Below the pieces are notes generated by a model that saw nothing but the letters and a program-made list of their open reading frames with translations, searched no databases and was not told the origin of the DNA. The position numbers and the translations under genes were made by a program. Below, piece by piece: positions 1 through 6,364 of a stretch of DNA of 9,449 bases. Within the stretch, counting starts at the first letter, position 1. Each line of letters begins with the position of its first letter. Origin of the DNA: Anaerolineae bacterium (lineage in GTDB: Bacteria > Chloroflexota > Anaerolineae > SpSt-313); contig JAIMBM010000076.1 in assembly GCA_023511475.1 (NCBI GenBank), positions 1 to 9,449 of the forward strand, in the 5' to 3' direction.

Positions 1-67
1 GTAGAAGGCATGGCATTGGGAAGAGTTCCCGGGCGACTTGGCAAGGCCGCCGCGCCCGCGGGGATGC

Positions 68-96
68 TTGACCGAGGCGCCCCTGTATGGTATACT
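68..96 (+). promoter_or_regulatory. Promoter of tRNA-Lys
   Basis: A -35 element TTGACC (68-73) is followed by an exact 17-bp spacer and a -10 element TATACT (91-96). T88-G89 provide the TGn extended -10 motif. The predicted transcription start, around 102-104, is only a few bases before the tRNA 5' end at 108, so the 5' leader of the precursor would be very short. This is a housekeeping sigma-70/SigA-type promoter by sequence. Confidence 0.85.
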
Positions 97-107
97 TGCC
101 CCGTTAT

Positions 108-182
108 GGGCCGTTAGCTCAGGCTGGTTAGAGCACCTGCCTTTTAAGCAGGGTGTCGCTGGTTCGAATCCAGCACGGCTCA
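108..182 (+). tRNA. tRNA-Lys (anticodon TTT)
   Basis: A complete cloverleaf can be drawn. The acceptor stem is 108-114 with 175-181 (one G-T pair). The D stem is GCTC 117-120 with GAGC 131-134. The anticodon stem is CCTGC 136-140 with GCAGG 148-152 around the loop CTTTTAA, with anticodon TTT at 143-145. The T stem is GCTGG 158-162 with CCAGC 170-174 around TTCGAAT. The discriminator is A182. The next bases are CCT, so the 3' CCA is not encoded and must be added by the CCA-adding enzyme. It reads AAA and AAG lysine codons. Confidence 0.97.
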
Positions 183-217
183 CCTCGACGGAAGGCACCC
201 CACCCGAGAGCGGCCGT

Positions 218-246
218 TTGACAGGCCGGCTTTGCTCTGGTAGACT
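218..246 (+). promoter_or_regulatory. Promoter of tRNA-Thr
   Basis: A consensus -35 TTGACA (218-223), a 17-bp spacer and a -10 TAGACT (241-246) lie between the two tRNA genes. T238-G239 give a TGn extension. The expected start, around 252-254, is about 10 nt before the tRNA-Thr gene. Its presence suggests that the two tRNAs are transcribed independently, although read-through from the tRNA-Lys promoter remains possible because no clear terminator separates them. Confidence 0.85.
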
Positions 247-262
247 GCCCTCCGCTTACTGA

Positions 263-338
263 GCCACCCTAGCTCAATCGGCAGAGCAAGCGCTTCGTAA
301 GCGTTAGGTTATCGGTTCAAGTCCGATGGGTGGCTCCA
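263..338 (+). tRNA. tRNA-Thr (anticodon CGT), CCA encoded
   Basis: A full cloverleaf is visible. Acceptor GCCACCC 263-269 pairs perfectly with GGGTGGC 328-334. The D stem is GCTC 272-275 with GAGC 284-287. The anticodon stem is 289-293 with 301-305 around the loop TTCGTAA, with anticodon CGT at 296-298. The T arm contains TTCAAGT. The discriminator is T335 and the CCA tail is genome-encoded at 336-338, unlike the tRNA-Lys just upstream. It reads the threonine codon ACG. Confidence 0.96.
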
Positions 339-356
339 CCCACGGCAACTCCCGCG

Positions 357-394
357 CACGGCAGGCGGTCCCCTGACGGGGCACCCCTGCCGTG
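357..394 (+). terminator. Strong imperfect hairpin after tRNA-Thr, possible terminator
   Basis: A 16-bp stem can be built. Bases 357-365 pair perfectly with 386-394 (9 bp). After a bulged C366, 367-369 pair with 383-385. After a bulged C382 on the other strand, CCCC 370-373 pairs with GGGG 378-381, closing a TGAC loop. It starts 19 nt after the tRNA-Thr CCA. No T tract follows, so it is not a canonical intrinsic terminator. Its place suggests transcription ending or 3' processing of the tRNA transcript, but another structural role is possible. The remaining stretch to the next gene (395-536) shows nothing I can identify. Confidence 0.5.
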
Positions 395-536
395 ATCGCA
401 TCCCGCCAGGATCCCGTTCGCCGGGCGCGTGGGCATCGGGATGGCGCGATCGCTGCCCCCTTCCCTCACGCCCGCGTCGCCCGGGGCCGGTAGATCCGCA
501 GCCATTCGCCGGGCACGTCCTGCCGATACCCCGCCG

Positions 537-542
537 AGGAGG
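537..542 (+). promoter_or_regulatory. Ribosome binding site for the GTG start at 550
   Basis: AGGAGG is a perfect Shine-Dalgarno core, 7 nt before GTG 550-552. It decides the start of the small membrane protein gene. Confidence 0.85.
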
Positions 543-549
543 TCGCAAG

Positions 550-900
550 GTGAAACAGGGGTGGGCGGTCGCCTTTGCTCTCGGTAACCTCGCCGGCATC
601 CTCACGAGCAACGTCGCCCTCAAGCTCTCGGCCCAGGCAACGCATTGGAGCGCCTTCCTGCGCTGGCAGATTCTCGGCAACCTGTGCGGATTCCTCGGCG
701 TGCTGTGCTTCACGGGCCTCGTCCGGCTCGTCCCCCTGAGCGTCGGCTATGGAATCACCGCCGGCCTCGGGTTCGTGCTCGTCCAGGTCGTGGCAGCGCG
801 CCTGTTCTTTGGCGAGGACATAAGCCCGCTGCAGTGGCTGGGCGTCACCCTGATCGCAGTGGGGATCGCCCCGATTGCTGCGGGAAGAGGCCGGGGGTAG
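550..900 (+). CDS. SMR/EamA-like small four-helix membrane transporter protein
   Basis: This is a 116-residue, strongly hydrophobic protein with four probable membrane helices (about 4-26, 34-60, 63-87 and 93-111), the size and layout of the small multidrug resistance (SMR) branch of the drug/metabolite transporter superfamily. The segment 61-75 (VPLSVGYGITAGLGF) resembles the signature loop and helix 3 of SMR proteins, and K25-L26-S27 matches the end of helix 1. The membrane glutamate that couples proton and drug in EmrE (E14) has no counterpart in helix 1: the aligned positions are G16 and I17. The EmrE tryptophan W63 is replaced by T70. Classical drug export is therefore unlikely. Lipid-linked sugar flippases of the ArnE/ArnF type and other EamA relatives also lack this glutamate, so a lipid or metabolite carrier role is a guess. 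GTG start with a perfect SD. It lies 3 nt upstream of the next gene, indicating an operon. I see no clear promoter for the pair. Confidence 0.75.
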   Translation: MKQGWAVAFALGNLAGILTSNVALKLSAQATHWSAFLRWQILGNLCGFLGVLCFTGLVRLVPLSVGYGITAGLGFVLVQVVAARLFFGEDISPLQWLGVTLIAVGIAPIAAGRGRG

Positions 901-903
901 GCC

Positions 904-1587
904 GTGGATATCAGCGCCATACCTGCCAGCCTCGGACGCTCCCTTGTCCGCGCTCTGGACGCCCTCCTGCGCCGGTGTCTGCACGTCCGCAGCTTTGCCG
1001 AGGACGCCGTGTGCATCCTCCGCGTGTCCTGCGGACGTGCCCGCGAGGCCATCGTACTGCAGGATGGCACGCAGATACGCCCCGGCGATCCCGTGATCGA
1101 TATCCACTTCTGGAACGAGCGCGTTCCGCCAATGCCGGAGAGCGGTCCAGACCTGCGCTGGGCCCGGGAGATGCACCGGCGCTTTGTCGCCTCCCTGCGC
1201 CTGCTGGCACAGCACCTCATGGAGGCGTCATCGAGCGACGGTGCGGCCATCCGTGGCGAGTTCGGCTTCCTTTCTGGCGAGGCCCTCGACGCCCAGAGCT
1301 ACCTGTTCCGCCGCCTCGGGCTCGAGGTCCGACGTCTGCACGCGGCGCGAGGCGCCTGGGGTCGCTTTGCCGAGTTCTGGCAGAACCTGTTCAGCTACTG
1401 GCTCATCTGGACCTACAACCCCGCGAGCCTGCGCGGCAAGCGGCTCCTCGACCTCGAGCGGTGCGAGGTGTGGATATCCCGCCAGGCGCTGCTGGCACGC
1501 TATGGAGCGAGGCCCCATGGCCCGCAGCTCTCTGCTTTCGCCCAGAGCGGGGCCACACCGGGTGACTGGAGCGCACCAGGCCCCTGA
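904..1587 (+). CDS. Conserved hypothetical protein, YkoP-like
   Basis: A 227-residue protein without signal peptide or convincing membrane helices. The N-terminal third has a basic helix followed by a small beta-rich part ending in a DG-x-x-I-x-x-GDPVIDIHFWNER segment (about 58-77). A helical middle with repeated leucines follows (about 88-110). The C-terminal region is aromatic-rich (about 150-175, WGRFAEFWQNLFSYWLIW) and ends in a segment with LLDLERCEVWIS. The 'DG...GD...IH..N.R' arrangement recalls the YkoP-like family of Firmicutes and Chloroflexota, known mainly as a small stand-alone protein or joined to polysaccharide deacetylases. Its biochemical activity is unknown to me. The start is GTG 904, 3 nt after the upstream stop, with a G-rich stretch at 893-897 as the only SD candidate. 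Coupling to the small transporter suggests a shared envelope-related job. That is inference. Confidence 0.65.
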   Translation: MDISAIPASLGRSLVRALDALLRRCLHVRSFAEDAVCILRVSCGRAREAIVLQDGTQIRPGDPVIDIHFWNERVPPMPESGPDLRWAREMHRRFVASLRLLAQHLMEASSSDGAAIRGEFGFLSGEALDAQSYLFRRLGLEVRRLHAARGAWGRFAEFWQNLFSYWLIWTYNPASLRGKRLLDLERCEVWISRQALLARYGARPHGPQLSAFAQSGATPGDWSAPGP

Positions 1588-1643
1588 GACGGACGAGCCC
1601 CACCCGGCTCATGTCAGCTGTGCGGCATGCCCCGCACCCCCGA

Positions 1644-1662
1644 CCCCTCCCGCGAGAGGGAG
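1644..1662. repeat. GC-rich inverted repeat between the YkoP-like gene and dnaE
   Basis: CCCTC (1645-1649) can pair with GAGGG (1656-1660), or in a shifted register CTCCC (1647-1651) with GGGAG (1658-1662). It is preceded by a C-rich run from about 1631. The composition resembles the abundant short intergenic palindromes of the type 'CACCCCCGACCCCTC...GAGGGAG' found in many high-GC genomes. No T tract follows, so it is a poor intrinsic terminator. The rest of 1588-1755 holds nothing else I can name. Confidence 0.4.
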
Positions 1663-1759
1663 CTTCGCAGCAGCCTCTGCAGGCCCGCTCCGTTCAGAGG
1701 GTCCGACTCCACGATTTAAGGTTTGGCACCGCTTTCGGCAGTCCAGCAGGCACGAAATG

Positions 1760-1768
1760 TGTTATAAT
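1760..1768 (+). promoter_or_regulatory. Extended -10 promoter of dnaE
   Basis: TATAAT (1763-1768) is a perfect -10 hexamer preceded by T1760-G1761-T1762, an extended -10. At the proper distance (1739-1746) there is no recognisable -35 box, so recognition would rest on the extended -10, possibly with an activator. The expected start, near 1774-1776, gives a leader of about 90 nt before the dnaE ATG at 1866. Confidence 0.75.
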
Positions 1769-1784
1769 AGCCGTGGTTCCCCAC

Positions 1785-1804
1785 GACCAGTCCCTGGTCT
1801 TTCT
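1785..1804 (+). promoter_or_regulatory. Hairpin plus T-rich tail in the dnaE leader
   Basis: GACCAG (1785-1790) and CTGGTC (1794-1799) form a perfect 6-bp stem with a TCC loop, followed at once by TTTCT (1800-1804). It starts about 10 nt after the predicted transcription start. It looks like a weak attenuator or an operator dyad for a DNA-binding protein; the sequence cannot tell which. A second small dyad, CGTGG (1772-1776) with CCACG (1781-1785), spans the predicted start site. Confidence 0.35.
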
Positions 1805-1865
1805 CATTGCCGGCTCTTGCTGACCACTGGAACGGAGTGACCCTCACAGAACCCTGGAGCGCACG

Positions 1866-4800
1866 ATGTCGCCATTTGTCCACCTTCACGTGCACAGCGA
1901 GTACTCGCTCCTTGACGGCCTTGGGCGACTCGACCAGCTCTGCGCCCGTGCTCGCGAGCTGGGGATGGACGCCCTGGCCATCACCGATCACGGCGTCATG
2001 TATGGCGCAGTCGAGTTCACCAAGACCGCTGCCGAGCATGGCGTCAGCCCGATCATCGGCTGCGAGCTGTACATCGCCCCCCGCGGGCGTGAGCAGCGCG
2101 ACCCCAAGCTCGATACCAACCCGTACCACCTCGTGCTGCTCGCGCGCAGCGAGCAGGGCTATCGAAACCTGATCCAGCTCTCCACCCGGGCGCACCTCGA
2201 AGGCTTCTACTACCGGCCTCGCGTCGACGCCGAACTCCTCGAGGCACACGCAGAGGGGCTTGTCGCCCTCAGCGCCTGCCAGTCCGGCGAGATACCTCGC
2301 CTGCTGCTCCAGGGTCGGCGGGCCGAGGCGGAGCGCCGGGCTCGCTGGTACCAGGAGCTCTTCGGACCGGATGCCTTCTACCTCGAGCTGCAGGTCCACG
2401 AAGGCCTGCCCGAATCTGCCGAGCTCAACGCTGCCCTTGCCGACCTCGGCAGGCGCCTGAGCATCCCCCTGGTCGCCACGAACGATGTGCATTACGTCCG
2501 GCGCGAGGATGCAGCCGCCCATGAGCTGCTCCTCTGCATCCAGACCGGCACGACTATGAGCGATCCGCGGCGCCTGCGCCTCCCCGGCGCCGACTATTAC
2601 CTGCGCTCACAGGAGGAGATGCAGGCCCTCTTTACCGGCTACCCGGAGGCGCTCGATAACACCGCCCGTATAGCCGGGCTCTGCACCTTCCGCCTGGAGC
2701 ACAAGGGCTACCATCTGCCGGTCTTTGAGGTCCCCGCCGGCGAGACGGCCCAAAGCTACCTCCGGCGGCTCTGCGAGGAAGGCCTGCCCACCCGGTATCC
2801 CCAGGTCACGCCCGCCCTCCGCCAGCGCCTCGACCACGAACTGAGCGTCATCCACGAGATGGGCTTTGATGACTATTTCCTCATCGTCTGGGATCTCGTC
2901 CGCTACGCCCGTAGCCGGGGGATGCTTGTTGGCATCCGCGGGTCTGCGGCCGGCAGCCTGGTCTCCTACGTCCTCCACATCACCGACCTCGAGCCGATCT
3001 CCAGCGGGCTGATCTTTGAGCGCTTTCTCAACCCCGGACGGGTGACCATGCCCGACATCGACATCGACCTGCCCGACGACCGGCGCGATGAGGTCATCGC
3101 CTACGCCGTGGAAAAGTACGGTCAGGACCGGGTGGCCCAGATCATTACTTTTGGGACCATGGCGCCACGCGCGGCCATCCGTGACGTCGGGCGAGCGCTG
3201 GGCGTCCCGCTGAGCGAGGTCGACCGAATCGCCAAGCTCGTCCCGGGTGGTCCGAAGGTGACCTTTGCCAGCGCGATGGAATCCTCCCCGGAGCTCCGCC
3301 AGGCCTACGAGCAGAGCGACTATATCCGCGACCTGATTGACAAGGCGCGGGCGCTCGAGGGCGTGTCGCGGCATGCCTCGACCCACGCCGCGGGTGTCGT
3401 CATCAGTGACCAGCCCCTCACCGCCTACGTGCCACTGCAGACCGCTCCCCGCGGCGAGGGCGTCATCACCCAGTACGCTATGGAGGCCCTCGAGCATATC
3501 GGAATGCTCAAGATCGACTTTCTCGGGCTCTCCACGCTGACCATCGTGCAGCGCGCCCTCGACCATATCCGCCGCACGCGTGGTATCGAGCTGCGTCCCT
3601 CCGACATCCCTCTCGACGACCCGGCCATCTACGAGCTGCTCAGCTCGGGCGAGGTGACGGGCGTGTTCCAGGTCGAAAGCGCGGGCATGCGCAAGACCCT
3701 GCGCGAGCTGCGCCCCACCACTTTTGAGGACATTGTCGTCCTCCTCTCCCTCTACCGGCCCGGCCCCATGCAGTTCATCGAGACCTACATCCGGCGCAAG
3801 GAGGGCCGTGAGGAGGTTACCTACCGGCACCCCGCCCTCGAGCCGATCCTCAAGGATACCTACGGCATCATCGTCTACCAGGAGCAGATCATCCGCATCG
3901 CGACCGATCTCGCTGGCTACTCGAGTTCCGAGGCGGACCTCATGCGCCGAGCCGTCGCCAAGAAAAAGGCCAGGGACCTGCAGGAGCAGCGGGCCAGGTT
4001 CGTCGAGGGAGCGACCAGGAGGGGCATACCCCGCGAGACGGCCGACCAGATATTCGACGACATCGAGTACTTTGCCAACTATGGCTTCAACAAGGCGCAC
4101 AGCGCTGCCTACGCAGTAATCACCTGCCAGACCGCCTACCTCAAGGCCCACTACCCCGTCGAGTACATGGCCGCGATGCTGTCCGTCGAGCGTGGCAATA
4201 TCGAAAAGGTCGCAGGCCTCGTCGCCGAGGCGCGCCGCCTCGGGATCGAGGTGCTGCCGCCGGATGTCAACCGCAGCGACCCGGACTTTACCATCGAGGC
4301 TGCACCGAAGGGGCCCTCAAGTGGCTCCCTCGGCGCCATCCGCTACGGGCTCGCAGCCATCAAGAACGTGGGCGAGGGGCCGACAGAGCTGATCTGCCAG
4401 GCCAGAGGCACCAGGCCTTTCGAGAGCGTGGATGACTTTTGCCAGCGTGTCGACCTCCGCCAGATCAACAAGCGGGTGCTGGAGTGTCTCATCAAAGCGG
4501 GGGCTATGGACTGCCTGGGAACCCGCGCCCAGCTGCTGGCGGCGCTCGACCGGATGCTCTCGGCCGCTCAGGAACTTCATGCGGCGAGAGAGGCCGGGCA
4601 GCTCAGCCTGTTCGGCAGCCTGGCCGGCGCGGAAGATCGCACGAGCCTGCTGGCCCTGCCGGAGATGCCCGAGGTGCCCCAGAAGGACAGGCTCGCCTGG
4701 GAGAAGGAGCTGCTGGGGCTCTACCTCTCTCAGAGCCCCTTGCACCTGCTCCCGGTCAACCAGCCCCACGTCACGCGCACGAACCAGGTCGACGAGACGA

Positions 4801-5489
4801 TCTCGGGCCGGCGAATCCAGATCATGGGCATGGTTACGCAGGTCCACACCATCATGACCAAGAAGGGCGACCTGATGGCCTTCGTTACGATAGAGGACCT
4901 GAGTGGGTCGCTTGAGGTCGTCGTGTTTCCGCGAACCTTTGAGGAGACCCGCGACCTTTGGACGGAGGACCATCTGGTGGTCGTCAAGGGAAAGGTCGAT
5001 GTCCGCGACGAGCGCCCCACGCTGATCTGTGACGCCGCACGCGAGTACGACCCTTCGATCGATGGCCAGCCTGCCTCCGCATCGGCGCCCATGCCCCTCG
5101 TGCCCGGGGATGCGACGTTCGGGGCCGATGAGGGCCTGCTCGATAAGCCCGAGGAGGGCCCATTCCTCGTACCGCCACCCACACCCCCCGTGGCCGAGGC
5201 CCCTCCTGTCCCGGCCGGGTCACCGCTCGGCCCAGGTCGCAGGCACCGCCTCCACCTGACGTTCCGACGGAGCGGCGACGACGCCCGCGACCGACAGCAG
5301 CTCAAGGCCATCTATGGCCATCTGACAGCCAGGCCGGGAGACGCCGAGTTCTACTTCTACATCAGCCTGGCCGACCGCAAGATCGAACTCGGGTTCCCGA
5401 ATGCCACCACCGCCTACTCGGAGTCGCTGCCAAAAGAGCTCATGAGCCGGTTCGGGGGTGACCTCGTCTCCGCCGAGTGGGCGCGGTGA
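1866..5489 (+). CDS. dnaE: DNA polymerase III alpha subunit (replicative polymerase)
   Basis: A complete 1207-residue C-family DNA polymerase that copies both strands at the replication fork. The PHP domain (about 3-210) keeps all nine metal ligands: H8, H10, D17, H42, E67, H88, C138, D207 and H209. The palm carries the PDIDID motif (396-401, catalytic D399 and D401) and the third aspartate in KIDFLG (D551). Thumb, fingers and the fingers-proximal region follow. A helix-hairpin-helix segment lies near 865-890. The motif QLSLF (912-916) is a consensus beta-clamp-binding site placed as in other DnaE proteins. An OB fold spans about 975-1060. A proline/alanine-rich linker (about 1062-1125) leads to a small C-terminal domain (1126-1207). 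The length is slightly above the E. coli protein because of the linker. ATG 1866 is supported by GGAG at 1856-1859 and by the PHP motif beginning at residue 5. It probably forms its own transcription unit. No frameshift or intein is present. Confidence 0.98.
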   Translation: MSPFVHLHVHSEYSLLDGLGRLDQLCARARELGMDALAITDHGVMYGAVEFTKTAAEHGVSPIIGCELYIAPRGREQRDPKLDTNPYHLVLLARSEQGYRNLIQLSTRAHLEGFYYRPRVDAELLEAHAEGLVALSACQSGEIPRLLLQGRRAEAERRARWYQELFGPDAFYLELQVHEGLPESAELNAALADLGRRLSIPLVATNDVHYVRREDAAAHELLLCIQTGTTMSDPRRLRLPGADYYLRSQEEMQALFTGYPEALDNTARIAGLCTFRLEHKGYHLPVFEVPAGETAQSYLRRLCEEGLPTRYPQVTPALRQRLDHELSVIHEMGFDDYFLIVWDLVRYARSRGMLVGIRGSAAGSLVSYVLHITDLEPISSGLIFERFLNPGRVTMPDIDIDLPDDRRDEVIAYAVEKYGQDRVAQIITFGTMAPRAAIRDVGRALGVPLSEVDRIAKLVPGGPKVTFASAMESSPELRQAYEQSDYIRDLIDKARALEGVSRHASTHAAGVVISDQPLTAYVPLQTAPRGEGVITQYAMEALEHIGMLKIDFLGLSTLTIVQRALDHIRRTRGIELRPSDIPLDDPAIYELLSSGEVTGVFQVESAGMRKTLRELRPTTFEDIVVLLSLYRPGPMQFIETYIRRKEGREEVTYRHPALEPILKDTYGIIVYQEQIIRIATDLAGYSSSEADLMRRAVAKKKARDLQEQRARFVEGATRRGIPRETADQIFDDIEYFANYGFNKAHSAAYAVITCQTAYLKAHYPVEYMAAMLSVERGNIEKVAGLVAEARRLGIEVLPPDVNRSDPDFTIEAAPKGPSSGSLGAIRYGLAAIKNVGEGPTELICQARGTRPFESVDDFCQRVDLRQINKRVLECLIKAGAMDCLGTRAQLLAALDRMLSAAQELHAAREAGQLSLFGSLAGAEDRTSLLALPEMPEVPQKDRLAWEKELLGLYLSQSPLHLLPVNQPHVTRTNQVDETISGRRIQIMGMVTQVHTIMTKKGDLMAFVTIEDLSGSLEVVVFPRTFEETRDLWTEDHLVVVKGKVDVRDERPTLICDAAREYDPSIDGQPASASAPMPLVPGDATFGADEGLLDKPEEGPFLVPPPTPPVAEAPPVPAGSPLGPGRRHRLHLTFRRSGDDARDRQQLKAIYGHLTARPGDAEFYFYISLADRKIELGFPNATTAYSESLPKELMSRFGGDLVSAEWAR

Positions 5490-5561
5490 CCGCCGGGCAT
5501 GCAGGTGCCGCCCCAGACCTGGACCAGAGGCCCGCTGCGACTTCCGCCCAGAGCCGGACCG

Positions 5562-5570
5562 TGGTAGAAT
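5562..5570 (+). promoter_or_regulatory. Probable promoter of the plsC-ybeY-iorAB operon
   Basis: TAGAAT (5565-5570) is a good -10 element preceded by T5562-G5563-G5564, an extended -10. At a 17-bp spacing the -35 position reads TTCCGC (5542-5547), which keeps only the first two consensus bases. The expected start is near 5576-5578, about 45 nt before the ATG at 5623. It lies between dnaE and the acyltransferase gene, where a new transcription unit would begin. Confidence 0.6.
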
Positions 5571-5622
5571 ACGCGCGTGGCCGGCATCACCTTCCGGGAG
5601 TAACCTGGTCTCGAGGAGTCCT

Positions 5623-6291
5623 ATGTCCCTGGTCTATCGCCTCTTGCGTGCAGTTGTCGCGCTGTTCTTTCGGGTGTGTACACGCTATGTTGTCGTCGGC
5701 CGGGAGAACCTGCCCGAGCGCGGGCCCCTGATCGTAGCCGTCAATCACATCCACACGCTGGACTCGCCCGCCGTTATGGTTGCCCTGCCCTGGCAGGTAG
5801 CCACCCTTGCAGCCCGCAAGTGGGAGCGCCACTTCAAGGGCTTCCTGCTGCGGCTGACGGGAGCGATATTCGTCTCTCGAGGCAAGGTCGACCGGCAGGC
5901 GCTGCGCAGGGCCCTTGCCGTCCTGCAGGCAGGAGGCGTGCTCGGTATGGCGCCGGAAGGTACCCGGAGCCGAACCTTTGATCTCCAGCCCGCGCGGGGC
6001 GGCATCGCCTATCTGGCGCACCTCTCCGGCGCGCCGATCCTGCCCGTTGCCGTCACCGGCGTCGAGAAGGTGATCCCGGCGCTGCTGCGCCTGCGCCGGG
6101 CGACGGTGCGGGTTACCATCGGCCAGCCCTTTGTGCTGCGCGGGTTCGACAGCCGGCCGCGGACACCTGAGCTCCTCGAGGAGGCCGACACCGTGATGAG
6201 GCATATCGCCGCCCTCCTCCCACCCGAGTACCAGGGGGTGTATGGCAAGGGCGGGCACATGCCCGAGCACAGGCCAGTGCCGCAGGACTGA
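5623..6291 (+). CDS. 1-acyl-sn-glycerol-3-phosphate acyltransferase family protein (PlsC-like)
   Basis: A 222-residue membrane-associated acyltransferase of the LPLAT/AGPAT family, which moves an acyl chain onto lysophosphatidic acid or a similar lysophospholipid to make phosphatidic acid. All four family blocks are visible. Block I is N41-H42-x4-D47 (catalytic His/Asp). Block II is the FVSRG stretch (residues 84-88). Block III is E112-G-T-R-S116 (phosphate binding). Block IV is the ILPVAVTG stretch. A hydrophobic N-terminus (about 3-25) can anchor it to the inner face of the membrane. The start at ATG 5623 is chosen because GAGGAG (5613-5618) precedes it and the family homology begins just after. 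The frame stays open upstream to 5458, but that part overlaps the end of dnaE and the promoter. Close paralogues acting on other substrates cannot be separated by sequence alone, so I give no gene symbol. Confidence 0.9.
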   Translation: MSLVYRLLRAVVALFFRVCTRYVVVGRENLPERGPLIVAVNHIHTLDSPAVMVALPWQVATLAARKWERHFKGFLLRLTGAIFVSRGKVDRQALRRALAVLQAGGVLGMAPEGTRSRTFDLQPARGGIAYLAHLSGAPILPVAVTGVEKVIPALLRLRRATVRVTIGQPFVLRGFDSRPRTPELLEEADTVMRHIAALLPPEYQGVYGKGGHMPEHRPVPQD

Positions 6292-6350
6292 GCCCCCGCT
6301 GCAGCAGGAACGCAAGAAGCAGGAGGTGCCCGGCCAACCACACAAGAGCT

Positions 6351-6356
6351 GAGGAG
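6351..6356 (+). promoter_or_regulatory. Ribosome binding site deciding the ybeY start
   Basis: GAGGAG ends 8 nt before ATG 6365. It overlaps the in-frame GTG at 6356, which therefore cannot be the start. The 73-nt gap between the acyltransferase gene and ybeY (6292-6364) shows no promoter or terminator. Confidence 0.75.
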
Positions 6357-6364
6357 TGAGTCAG

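Noticed and set aside
1..71. Possible 3' tail of an upstream gene (frame closed by TGA at 69-71)
   Set aside because: Only about 22 basic residues are visible with no recognisable motif, and the stop overlaps the tRNA-Lys -35 box. It cannot be told from chance.
466..1565. Long overlapping frames on both strands (466-1215 minus, 645-1565 plus)
   Set aside because: They conflict with the two plus-strand genes at 550 and 904, which have better starts, a hydrophobic helix pattern or family resemblance. The alternatives are Arg/Pro/Ala-rich, typical of out-of-frame high-GC reading.
2607..4151. A 514-codon open frame on the minus strand, antisense to dnaE
   Set aside because: It lies wholly within the polymerase palm and fingers coding region, its composition is the Val/Asp/Gly-rich pattern of a high-GC antisense shadow, and it shows no motif or ribosome binding site.
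5458..5622. Upstream in-frame extension of the acyltransferase gene
   Set aside because: It would overlap the end of dnaE and include the -10 element at 5565. Family similarity and the GAGGAG site support ATG 5623.
6356..6364. GTG 6356 as the ybeY start
   Set aside because: The GTG overlaps the Shine-Dalgarno sequence itself. ATG 6365 is correctly spaced from it and gives the normal N-terminus.
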